Source: CAVQXR01 sp963717955
Lineage (GTDB): Bacteria > Actinomycetota > Thermoleophilia > Gaiellales > Gaiellaceae
Reading direction: 5' to 3'
DNA length: 64,000 nucleotides
Assembly (NCBI GenBank): GCA_963717955.1
Contig: CAVQXR010000002.1
Location: forward strand, 1-64,000
Of the stretch, positions 57,170 to 64,000 are shown piece by piece. The first letter of the stretch is position 1. Every line of letters starts with the position of its first letter. The notes beneath the pieces are model-generated. The model was given only the letters and a program-made list of their open reading frames with translations, searched no databases and was not told where the DNA came from. A program made the translations under genes and the position numbers.

Positions 57170-57687
57170 CGATGATGGCGGAGACGACCGCGACCACCCA
57201 GGTCTACCGGGTGTACATCAGGGCGACCCCGGCGGCAGTCTGGGACGCGATCACGAGGCCCGAGTGGACGGAGAGATACGGGTACGGCGGCCGCGCCGAG
57301 TACGACCTGCGCCAGGGCGGGGCGTACCGCGGGCTGACCAGCGAGGCCATGAAGGCAGCGGGCGCCGAGCGGGGCTTCCCGGTGCCCGAGGTCGCCGTGG
57401 ACGGCGAGGTGCTCGAGGCGGATCCCCCGCGCAGGCTCGTCCAGACGTGGCGGATGGCGATGGATCCGGATATGGCGTCCGAGGGGTTCACACGGCTCAC
57501 CTACGAGATCGCGGAGGGTGAGGCCGGCGTCACGAAGCTGACCGTGATTCACGAGCTCGAGGGCGCGCCGAAGCTGGCCGTCATGGTCTCCGGCGGGATG
57601 GAGGACATGGGAGCCGGCGGCGGCTGGAGCTGGGTGCTGAGCGATCTCAAGACGCTGCTCGAGACGGGCAGCCCGCTCGAGGGCTGA
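57166..57687 (+). CDS. AHSA1/SRPBCC family protein
   Basis: The 173-residue protein has the opening TTQVYRVYIRATPAAVWDAITRPEWT (seen as TPAAVWDAITRPEW) and the pattern GEVLEADPPRRLVQTW and FTRLTYEIAEGE of the AHSA1 family. These lipophilic-ligand proteins are commonly paired with ArsR regulators, as here. ATG at 57166 has GGAGGAG upstream and overlaps the arsR stop. A strong terminator hairpin follows. Confidence 0.88.
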   Translation: MTMMAETTATTQVYRVYIRATPAAVWDAITRPEWTERYGYGGRAEYDLRQGGAYRGLTSEAMKAAGAERGFPVPEVAVDGEVLEADPPRRLVQTWRMAMDPDMASEGFTRLTYEIAEGEAGVTKLTVIHELEGAPKLAVMVSGGMEDMGAGGGWSWVLSDLKTLLETGSPLEG

Positions 57688-57694
57688 GCCTGAA

Positions 57695-57729
57695 CGGGTG
57701 GAGGCCCCGCGGCTGCGGGGCTCCACCCG
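57695..57729 (+). terminator. Terminator after the ArsR-AHSA1 operon
   Basis: A 15-bp GC-rich stem (57695-57710 with 57715-57729, one bulged G) has a 4-nt loop and is followed by CTTCAT. It begins 7 nt after the stop codon. Confidence 0.75.
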
Positions 57730-57770
57730 CTTCATCGTCGAGCGTCGGGTGCGGCGCTGACGCACCTCTT

Positions 57771-58169
57771 TCAGGCGACCGCGGTCGCCTCGATCTCGAT
57801 CAGCAGGCCGGGGAACGCGAGCCGGGTGACGCCGAGCAGCGTCCCAGACGGCTGGATACCGGCAGCACCCACGCGCTCGGCGATCGCCTGCGCGCTCCCC
57901 TCGAAGAAACGATCCATGTCGGTGACGTAGAAGTTGAGGCGAACCACGTTGGCGAGGCTCATCCCCGCCTCGCCGAGCACGGTTTCGAGGTTGTCGAGCG
58001 CCTGCACCGTCTGAGCACGCAGGTCGTCGGCGTGCAGGGTGTCGCCGCCCGCGTCGGTCGAGGTCTGGCCCGCGCAGTAGAGCACCCGCTCGGCGCCGGT
58101 CACCTCCACCGCCTGCGAGAAGCCGTACCGATCCTGCCATGTCCACGGGTTGAGGTTGCGCTGCTCCAA
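57771..58169 (-). CDS. RidA (YjgF/UK114) family protein
   Basis: The 132-residue protein has the family core VLYCAGQTSTDAGG, QALDNLETVLGEAGMSLANVVRLNFYV and the end LLIEIEATAVA. The active-site Arg of true imine deaminases is absent: the usual RTTVGV region is GTLLGV. It may therefore have another role. TTG at 58169 has AGGAGG six bases upstream and is chosen for that reason. It ends 83 nt from the convergent AHSA1 gene. Confidence 0.85.
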   Translation of the reverse strand: MEQRNLNPWTWQDRYGFSQAVEVTGAERVLYCAGQTSTDAGGDTLHADDLRAQTVQALDNLETVLGEAGMSLANVVRLNFYVTDMDRFFEGSAQAIAERVGAAGIQPSGTLLGVTRLAFPGLLIEIEATAVA

Positions 58170-58313
58170 GAACGGCCTCCTTCCGCTCGACCTGCGAGGG
58201 AGAGACGATACACCGGGCGAGCAGGAATCTTGCAGCGGGAAACCGGTGCAGTGGGCACCATCCTCGCGAGCCTTCACGGCGCTCGTCCGCGGCATCTGGG
58301 GAGATGAGCTAGA

Positions 58314-58472
58314 CTAGAGCTTGGAGTCACCGAGCCAGTCGCGCTGACGGTCCAGAATCTTCGTCCGTCGAGTCGCCAGCTCTTCTTTCTCGTTGTCACC
58401 AGGCCTGAGCCGGGCGACGGCAGTCGACCAGAGGCATGCCTCTGCGAGCGCTGCCTGCTCGTGCCCACCCAT
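58314..58472 (-). CDS. Small hypothetical protein
   Basis: The 52-residue frame reads MGGHEQAALAEACLWSTAVA then RLRPGDNEKEELATRRTKIL and DRQRDWLGDSKL. Its charged, helix-prone composition is more protein-like than the usual shadow frames. It begins 16 nt from the divergent SnoaL-like gene. There is no ribosome site, and I know no family, so it is only a candidate. Confidence 0.3.
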   Translation of the reverse strand: MGGHEQAALAEACLWSTAVARLRPGDNEKEELATRRTKILDRQRDWLGDSKL

Positions 58473-58488
58473 CGAACAGAGGAGCGAC

Positions 58489-58941
58489 ATGACCGCACTA
58501 GCCACCGAAGCGTTGACCGCGGACGAGACCGTCAAGATCGCCCGCGAGCACCTCAATGCCTTCAGCACGGGCGACTGGGAGCGGATGCGAGCCGGGCTCG
58601 CAGCCGACGCCCGCTACGACGAGCTGGGAACCCAGCGCAAGACCGAGGGCCCGGAGAAGATCGTCGAGCTCTTCAAGGGCTGGAAGGAAGCGTTCCCGGA
58701 TGCTGTCGCCACAGTGACAAGCGCCGTCGCCAGCGGCGACCAGGCAGTCCTCGAAGTGATCTGGAAGGGCACCCACACGGGGCCGCTCCAGACGGCAGAG
58801 GGAACCATCCCGGCGTCGGGCAAGCGCCAGGAGACGCCGGCGGCGGTCTTCTTCAACTTCGAGCGTGGCAAGATCAAGGAGAGTCGCCAGTACTTCGACT
58901 CAATGACTCTCCTCAAGCAGATCGGCGCGGAGTCCAAGTAG
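58489..58941 (+). CDS. SnoaL-like (NTF2-fold) ester cyclase family protein
   Basis: The 150-residue protein reads DETVKIAREHLNAFSTGDWERM, GPEKIVELFKGWKEAFPDAV and VLEVIWKGTHTGPL, then FFNFERGKIKESRQYFDSMT. This is the SnoaL-like polyketide-cyclase/NTF2 pattern. It probably binds or converts a small hydrophobic compound; no partner gene is seen. ATG at 58489 has GAGGAG upstream. A strong GC hairpin follows the stop. Confidence 0.8.
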   Translation: MTALATEALTADETVKIAREHLNAFSTGDWERMRAGLAADARYDELGTQRKTEGPEKIVELFKGWKEAFPDAVATVTSAVASGDQAVLEVIWKGTHTGPLQTAEGTIPASGKRQETPAAVFFNFERGKIKESRQYFDSMTLLKQIGAESK

Positions 58942-58958
58942 CCGCCGGCGCACGGAAC

Positions 58959-58996
58959 CCGAAGAGGGCGGCCGCCCCGGCGGCCGCCCTCTTCGG
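58959..58996. terminator. GC-rich hairpin after the SnoaL-like gene
   Basis: An 18-bp perfect inverted repeat (58959-58976 with 58979-58996) starts 17 nt past the stop. The loop is only two bases as drawn, so the end of the stem must open. There is no T-run. Confidence 0.6.
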
Positions 58997-59038
58997 TCAT
59001 GTGCGACCCGCCCGTTCGGCTTCCCCCGGCAAGCACCG

Positions 59039-59410
59039 GTGCGGAGTGAGCCTGACGAGGGGTTGCTGCGCAGGCTCTTCGAGCGTCGGCGGCTGCAAAA
59101 CATGGCGCGCACGCTGAGCAGCGCCTTCGACGCCGTGCTCGAGGACGTGGACGTCCTCGCCCTTCCGACGCTCCCAATGAAGGCGACCAAGCTCCCCGCA
59201 CCCGATGCGACCGACGCCGATCTCGTCAGTCGCGCTCTCGAGATGCTCATCAACACCTGCCCGTTCGACATCACCGGCAGTCCTGCCCTGACCGTGCCGT
59301 GCGGCTCGTCGGCTGGGCTCCCGGTCGGGATGATGCTGGTCGGGCGAAGATGGGACGACCTGTCCGTCCTGAAGGCCGGTCACGCGGTGGAGCAGGTGCT
59401 CTCGGGCTGA
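59039..59410 (+). pseudogene. C-terminal fragment of an amidase-signature protein
   Basis: The 123-residue frame carries the amidase C-terminus: LEDVDVLALPTLPMKATKL, NTCPFDITGSPALTVPCGSS and GLPVGMMLVGRRWDDLSVLK. The N-terminal two-thirds, including the Ser-cisSer-Lys active site, is missing. It directly follows a terminator-like hairpin with no promoter. It is a gene remnant, not an active amidase. Confidence 0.8.
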
Positions 59411-59604
59411 TCGCGGGCGGGGGTCTCCGGATGCGCGCGACGGCTAACGCTGCTCGACCGCGGCCACTGCGCGTTCGCGTTGGGTGTCGCCGTGCACCGG
59501 CCGAGCGAGCCGGCCTACGATCGGCCGGGCGTCCACGACAGGCGCTGAGCGAAGGCCGGGGCCCTCGATCGCGGATGGCGGGTCGGCGCCCGCTGGCGGC
59601 TGCC

Positions 59605-59633
59605 TTGACATGGCCGCGGCGACTTTGGATAGT
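59605..59633 (+). promoter_or_regulatory. Probable promoter of the cupin gene
   Basis: -35 TTGACA (59605-59610) and -10 GATAGT (59628-59633) are 17 bp apart. RNA would start near 59640, leaving a short leader that carries the GGAGGAG site before the ATG at 59663. This favours that start over the ATG at 59636. Confidence 0.6.
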
Positions 59634-59662
59634 GAATGACCCAAACCGAGGAGGAGCGACAG

Positions 59663-60025
59663 ATGCCATCTGCCGAGCTGAAGAACTTCGATTCGCCGGA
59701 CGAGGTGAGGCCGTTCGTCGACAAGGGCCACGGCCGCATGGTCACGGTGGGCGGCCGCGTCGTCCTGCAGGGTGTGTTCGAGCCCGGCTGGCGCTGGAGC
59801 GAGCACGTGAAGCCGCTCGCACAGACCGACACCTGTCAGGTCTCCCACCTCGGCTACGTCATCTCGGGCCGGATGCACGTCCGGATGGACGACGGCTCCG
59901 AGGTCGAGGGCGGGCCGGGAGACGTCGTGGCGCTTCCACCAGGGCACGATGCGTGGGTCGTCGGCGACGAGGCGTGCGTGTTCCTCGACTTCGGCGAGAT
60001 CGCGGAGTACGCGAAGCCTCGCTGA
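59663..60025 (+). CDS. Single-domain cupin protein
   Basis: The 120-residue protein has the cupin motifs RWSEHVKPLAQTDTCQVSHLGYVISG and MRMDDGSEVEGGPGDVVALPPGHDAW, with H in SEHVKP and H in PPGHDAW and a glycine-rich turn. Two histidines and a possible metal site are visible. Such proteins are often small enzymes or sensors; no substrate can be assigned. It is downstream of the promoter at 59605-59633. Confidence 0.75.
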   Translation: MPSAELKNFDSPDEVRPFVDKGHGRMVTVGGRVVLQGVFEPGWRWSEHVKPLAQTDTCQVSHLGYVISGRMHVRMDDGSEVEGGPGDVVALPPGHDAWVVGDEACVFLDFGEIAEYAKPR

Positions 60026-60122
60026 GGCATTCGCAACGCCCCGCCGTGAACGTCGCGGCGCGACGGCGACGGCGCCTCCGTGGCACGATGGCCCCATCGT
60101 CGCGGACACGGGGGAGGTCTTC

Positions 60123-61496
60123 GTGGAGGTCGAGCAGAAGCGTTACCCGACGGCGGCTGAGCAGTACGCGGCCGGGCGGGCGCGCCGCAAGGTGGTGCCG
60201 CGCGCGAGCCATGCTGCATTCGAGCCGTCGGCCGGCCGCCCGGACCCCGTGGAGATCCTCGAAGCGCAGGCGGCGTCGCGGGTCCCCGAGCTCGTTCCGA
60301 TCCGGCACGGCCGCATGGCGCCGTCGCCGTTCACCTTCCTGCGCGGAGCCGCCGCCGTGATGGCCGCCGATCTCGCCACCACGCCCGCGAGCGGGATCCG
60401 GATCCAGGCCTGCGGCGATTGTCATCTGTCGAACTTCGGGTTCTTCGCCACGCCCGAGCGCAACCTCGTCTTCGACCTCAACGATTTCGACGAGACCCTG
60501 CCGGCACCGTTCGAATGGGACGTGAAGCGGCTCGCGGCGAGCGTGGTCGTGGCGGGCCGCTCGAACGGGCTCACACGCCGAGAGACCGCAACAGCGGCGC
60601 GTGCCTGTACCGAGTACTACCGGTCGCACATGCATCGGTTCGCGCCTATGGGGTTCGTGGACACGTGGTACACGCGGCTCGACGTGATGGACGCAGATCA
60701 GCTGCTGACGCTCACCCCGAAGGCGCGGAAGCGCCTCGACCGTGCCATCGACAAGGCGCAGAATCGCACGAGCCAGCAGGCGCTGCTGAGGTTCACGGAG
60801 CGGGTGGACGGCACATGGCGCATCAAGGACGACCCGCCGCTCATCCAGCATGTCGATCTCGGTGAGGTCGAGCCGCTCGTCGACGCCGTCCGGAGGCAGA
60901 TGGTCCTCTCGATGGAGCTCCGTCGACATGCCCTCTTCGACCGCTACGAGTACCTCGACATGGCGCTCAAGGTCGTCGGCATCGGCAGCGTCGGCACGCG
61001 GGCGTACATGGTGTTGCTGCGAGGCAACGGCGATCAAGACCCGTTGTTCCTCCAGTACAAGCAGGCGGAGGCATCGGTCCTCGAGCCGTACGCGGGCGCC
61101 AGCGGATATGCGAATCACGGTGAGCGCGTCGTCAGCGGACAGCATCTGATGCAGGCTGCCAGCGACATCTTCCTGGGCTGGATCGCGAGCCCGATCGACG
61201 AGAGGAGGCATTTCTACTTCCGCCAGCTGCGCGACATGAAGGGAGGCATCGAGATCGACGGGCTTTCGCCGGACAGGCTCACCCTGTACGCGCAGGCCTG
61301 TGGTGCGGCGCTCGCCCGCGCCCACGCCCGCTCGGGAGAGGCTGCGACCATCGCCGGCTATCTCGGGCGCGGCGACGCGTTCGACCGGGCGATCGTCGAG
61401 TTCGCCGAGTCATACGCCGACCAGACCGAGCGCGACCACGCCTCGCTCGTTGGCGCGATCGGATCCGGACGGATCGAGGCTCGGGAAGGGATCTAA
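60123..61496 (+). CDS. DUF2252 family protein
   Basis: The 457-residue protein has the family landmarks ARRKVVPRASHA, RMAPSPFTFLRGAA, GDCHLSNFGFFATPERN and FDLNDFDETLPAPFEWDVKR. These resemble the catalytic pattern of kinase-like phosphotransferases (GD.H..N and D.ND.D). It ends with YADQTERDHASLV. The function is unknown. GTG at 60123 has GGGGAGG upstream. The gene is intact and 4 nt from the next gene, so co-expression is likely. Confidence 0.88.
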   Translation: MEVEQKRYPTAAEQYAAGRARRKVVPRASHAAFEPSAGRPDPVEILEAQAASRVPELVPIRHGRMAPSPFTFLRGAAAVMAADLATTPASGIRIQACGDCHLSNFGFFATPERNLVFDLNDFDETLPAPFEWDVKRLAASVVVAGRSNGLTRRETATAARACTEYYRSHMHRFAPMGFVDTWYTRLDVMDADQLLTLTPKARKRLDRAIDKAQNRTSQQALLRFTERVDGTWRIKDDPPLIQHVDLGEVEPLVDAVRRQMVLSMELRRHALFDRYEYLDMALKVVGIGSVGTRAYMVLLRGNGDQDPLFLQYKQAEASVLEPYAGASGYANHGERVVSGQHLMQAASDIFLGWIASPIDERRHFYFRQLRDMKGGIEIDGLSPDRLTLYAQACGAALARAHARSGEAATIAGYLGRGDAFDRAIVEFAESYADQTERDHASLVGAIGSGRIEAREGI

Positions 61497-61500
61497 GCGG

Positions 61501-62556
61501 TTGCCGCTCCGGGTTGGCGTCCTCGATCAGTCCCCGATCCCCGAGGGATCGGCCGGGCCGGACGCGCTGCGCAACACGCTCGATCTGGCAAGGCTGACCG
61601 ACGGGCTGGGCTACGAGCGCTACTGGCTTGCCGAGCACCACGCGACGCCGATGCTCGCCTGCGCGAGCCCCGAGGTGGTGATCGCCGCGGCCGCCGCCGA
61701 GACCTCCCGGCTGCGCGTCGGGAGCGGCGGGGTGATGCTCCCCCACTACAGCCCCTTGAAGGTCGCCGAGACCTTCAGCGTGCTGAGCGGCCTCTACCCG
61801 GGCCGGATCGACTTCGGGATCGGCCGCGCCCCGGGCACCGACCGCGGGACGATGCTCGCGCTGCAGCGCGACCGCCGATACCCCGCTCCCGACGACTTCC
61901 CGGACCAGCTCACAGAGCTGATCGCCTACCTCGAGGACAGCTTTCCGCCGGGCCACCCGCTGGCGCGGCTCGCGGCGCTGCCCGGCCGGCCCGAGGCCCC
62001 GGAGGTGTGGCTGCTCGGCTCCTCGCTGCAGAGCGCGATCTGGGCGGCCGAGCTCGGCCTTCCCTACGCGTTCGCCGATTTCATCAACCCTGCCGGAGCG
62101 GACTGCGCGGCGCTCTACCGCGAGCGGTACACGCCGTCGGAGCGCGCGCCGACTCCACGCGTAGCCGTGTCGGTGTCGGCGATCTGCGCAGACACGGACG
62201 AGGAGGCCGACAGGCTCGCCGCGAGCATACGGATGGCGATCACCCTGCTCCACGGCGGCCGGCTGACACCGGTTCCGACCGTCGAGACGGCGGAGCGCTG
62301 GCTCGCGCGCGAGGGCCTGCGGGAGCCCATGCCCCCCGGGCGTCGGCTCGTGTTCGGCTCGCCCGCGACCGTCCGCACCGGGCTCGAACAGGTCGCCGCC
62401 GACTACCACGCGGACGAGGTCGTCGTCGTCACGACGGTGCACGACCACGGCGCCCGCCGGCGCTCCTACGAGCTGATCGCCGACGCGTTCGGGCTCGCAG
62501 CGTCTCCGCGGGCGCTCGTTCAGACGGGGACGAGCGCCTCCATATCTGCCGAGTAG
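61501..62556 (+). CDS. LLM class flavin-dependent oxidoreductase
   Basis: The 351-residue enzyme has the MsnO8-like opening RVGVLDQSPIPEG, then RYWLAEHHATPMLACASPEV, LRVGSGGVMLPHYSPLKVAE, and GRIDFGIGRAPGTDRGT. These are luciferase-like monooxygenase motifs. It uses FMN or F420 to oxidise an unknown substrate. TTG at 61501 is used because it has AAGGGATC upstream. Its 3' end overlaps the convergent fba gene by 37 nt. Confidence 0.88.
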   Translation: MPLRVGVLDQSPIPEGSAGPDALRNTLDLARLTDGLGYERYWLAEHHATPMLACASPEVVIAAAAAETSRLRVGSGGVMLPHYSPLKVAETFSVLSGLYPGRIDFGIGRAPGTDRGTMLALQRDRRYPAPDDFPDQLTELIAYLEDSFPPGHPLARLAALPGRPEAPEVWLLGSSLQSAIWAAELGLPYAFADFINPAGADCAALYRERYTPSERAPTPRVAVSVSAICADTDEEADRLAASIRMAITLLHGGRLTPVPTVETAERWLAREGLREPMPPGRRLVFGSPATVRTGLEQVAADYHADEVVVVTTVHDHGARRRSYELIADAFGLAASPRALVQTGTSASISAE

Positions 62557-63542
62557 CGGCCGCCCGCGGCGGCCGCGTTGCAGCGCGCCCGGTGAAGGAA
62601 GGCCGCCTGGGCCGCCTCGACGTTCTGGGCGGCGCCGCCCCATGCCTTCAGCGCGGAGGCCTGGAGCGCCCGGCCGTACGAGAACGAGAGCGGCCAGGGC
62701 CGCCCTTCGATCCGGTTGATCGCATCGAGGTTGGCCGTCGCCTCGACCTCGGACTGGCCGCCCGAGAGGAACACGACGCCGGGAACGGCCGTCGGGACGT
62801 GGCGGCGGAAGCTGTCGACGGTCGCCGCGGCGATCCGCTCCGGGCCCGCCTGGTCGGTGTTGCCCTTGCCGGGGATGACCATGTTCGGCTTCAGCAGCGT
62901 GCCCTCGAGGTCGACGCGCTGCTCGTCGAGCTCCTCGTAGACCGCCTGCAGCGTGCGGGACGTCGCCTCGTGGCAGGCGTCGATCGAGTGGTCGGTATCC
63001 ATCAGCACCTCGGGCTCGACGATGGGGACGAGGCCGGCTTCCTGACTGAGGGCGGCGTAGCGCGCGAGCGCGTGGGCGTTCGCCCGGATCGCGTAGCGGC
63101 TCGGCATGCCGGGGCCGATCGAGATCGTGGCCCGCCACTTCGCGAACCTCGCACCCATCGCGTGGTACTCGGCGAGCCGCTCGCGGAGCCCGTCGAGCCC
63201 CTCCGTGACGGTCTCGCCCGGCGCGCCGGCCAGCGGCTTCGCCCCCGTGTCGACCTTGATCCCCGGGACGACGCCCTTCGCTGTGAGCAGCTCGGCGAAT
63301 GGCGTCCCGTCGTCGGCGCGCTGGCGGATCGTCTCGTCGAACAGGATCACCCCGCCGATCGAGTGCTCGAAGCCCGGCGTCGTGAAGAGGAGGTTGCGGT
63401 ACGCGCGGCGGTTCTCCTCGGTCGACTCGACGCCGATCGAGTCGAAGCGCTTCTTGATCGTCCCAGTCGACTCGTCCGCGGCCAGGATCCCCTTGCTGTC
63501 GGCGACGATCGACTGGGCGATTACCTTCAGCTCGTGTCCCAT
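62520..63542 (-). CDS. fba: Fructose-bisphosphate aldolase, class I
   Basis: The 340-residue enzyme has SKGILAADESTGTIKKRF, RNLLFTTPGFEHSIGGVILFDET and the Schiff-base lysine in EGTLLKPNMVIPGK. FLSGGQSEVEATANLDAIN is the phosphate-binding region. It cleaves fructose-1,6-bisphosphate in glycolysis and runs in reverse for gluconeogenesis. ATG at 63542 has AAAGGA upstream and shares its first base with the glpX stop, so the two are translationally coupled. Most bacteria use the class II type; class I is less common. Confidence 0.95.
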   Translation of the reverse strand: MGHELKVIAQSIVADSKGILAADESTGTIKKRFDSIGVESTEENRRAYRNLLFTTPGFEHSIGGVILFDETIRQRADDGTPFAELLTAKGVVPGIKVDTGAKPLAGAPGETVTEGLDGLRERLAEYHAMGARFAKWRATISIGPGMPSRYAIRANAHALARYAALSQEAGLVPIVEPEVLMDTDHSIDACHEATSRTLQAVYEELDEQRVDLEGTLLKPNMVIPGKGNTDQAGPERIAAATVDSFRRHVPTAVPGVVFLSGGQSEVEATANLDAINRIEGRPWPLSFSYGRALQASALKAWGGAAQNVEAAQAAFLHRARCNAAAAGGRYSADMEALVPV

Positions 63543-64000
63543 CAGCGGTCCTTTCGGAGGGTCGTCAGCTTCTGCGAAGGATGGTACGCGGCGATTCGCC
63601 GCACCGTCCCGGAGCGGGAGCGCATCACGATCGACTCGGTCTCGATCCCGGCGGAGCTGGCGCGGACGCCATGGAGCAGGGAGCCGCCGGTGACACCGGT
63701 CGCGGCCACGAAGACGTCGTCGCCGGCGACGAGGTCGCCGGCGGTGAGCACGCGGTCGATGTCGTAGCCGTCGTCCAGCAGTGCACGGCGCTCGTCGTCG
63801 TTGCGCGGCCAGAGCTTCGCCTGGATCGCGCCGCCCATGCATTTGATCGCAGCCGCGGAGATCACGCCTTCCGGGGTGCCGCCGATCCCCATCAGCATGT
63901 CGACCCCGGTCGACGCCTGGGTCGCTGCGATCGACGGGGCGACGTCGCCGTCCCGGATGAGGTTCACGCGCGCGCCCGCCTCACGCAGCTCGGCGACGAG
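63542..64000 (-). CDS. glpX: Fructose-1,6-bisphosphatase class II (GlpX), 3' part
   Basis: Only the C-terminal ~150 residues lie in the window; the gene continues past 64000. Readable motifs are NLIRDGDVAPSIAATQAST, MLMGIGGTPEGVISAAAIKCMGG and LVAGDDVFVAATGVTGG, all typical of GlpX. It removes the 1-phosphate of fructose-1,6-bisphosphate in gluconeogenesis. It is encoded just before fba, whose start overlaps its stop, and would act together with it on the same substrate pool. Confidence 0.93.
   Translation of the reverse strand, partial: LVAELREAGARVNLIRDGDVAPSIAATQASTGVDMLMGIGGTPEGVISAAAIKCMGGAIQAKLWPRNDDERRALLDDGYDIDRVLTAGDLVAGDDVFVAATGVTGGSLLHGVRASSAGIETESIVMRSRSGTVRRIAAYHPSQKLTTLRKDR

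Overview
The window is about 70% GC and reads like the chromosome of a high-GC actinobacterium. Gene content (YitJ-type methionine enzyme, MarP-like CvpA-protease, DUF2252, class I aldolase next to GlpX, LAL and cyclase-type ATPase regulators, CarH photoreceptor) would suit a soil or subsurface member of Thermoleophilia or a relative; that placement is inference. Many genes are broken by single-base shifts although the protein continues in another frame. I treat most of these as assembly or read errors and give the full extent of the gene. A few are clearly truncated and are called pseudogenes.

Layout. 0-5.2 kb (minus): a complete branched-chain amino acid ABC importer, livJ-livH-livM-livG-livF, with a terminator between the binding protein and the permease genes. 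5.2-9.7 kb: a bicupin, a metallophosphoesterase, a nucleotidyltransferase-like protein, a D-aminopeptidase, a LysE exporter and an SDR. 9.7-10.15 kb: a structured non-coding region with a candidate minus-strand RNA and a 169-nt foldback directly before the methionine/methylenetetrahydrofolate gene. 10.15-13.1 kb: yitJ-like and marP-like genes, then tRNA-Asp.

13.1-25.9 kb is island-like. The 44 nt forming the 3' half of tRNA-Asp recur exactly at 21.63 and 25.28 kb, each inside a ~200-bp repeat. They delimit two modules, each ending in a large plus-strand ATPase regulator. The first also carries an exporter, transhydrogenase and K+ channel operon. No recombinase is visible. 25.7-38.5 kb: an esterase, a membrane protein, an SDR, a second LAL regulator, lactate permease, then three alpha/beta-hydrolase genes and a truncated thioredoxin-like gene.

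38.5-48.5 kb is a coherent light-response module: fasciclin proteins, a CarH-type B12 photoreceptor repressor, and enzymes that remodel membrane lipids (FAD amine-oxidase-like, DUF1365, cyclopropane synthase-like methyltransferase, desaturase, SDRs, SRPBCC proteins). TGT triplets about 11 bp apart lie over three promoter regions, so one regulator may control all three transcripts. 48.5-53.6 kb is a decayed region of gene fragments, a tRNA-Ala-like remnant, a duplicated vapC tail and an intact vapBC pair. 53.6-64 kb returns to ordinary genes: beta-lactamase-like hydrolase, GreA, Gfo/Idh/MocA, an ArsR-AHSA1 pair with a clear operator, RidA-like, SnoaL-like, an amidase remnant, cupin, DUF2252, a flavin-dependent oxidoreductase and the fba-glpX operon, which runs off the right end.
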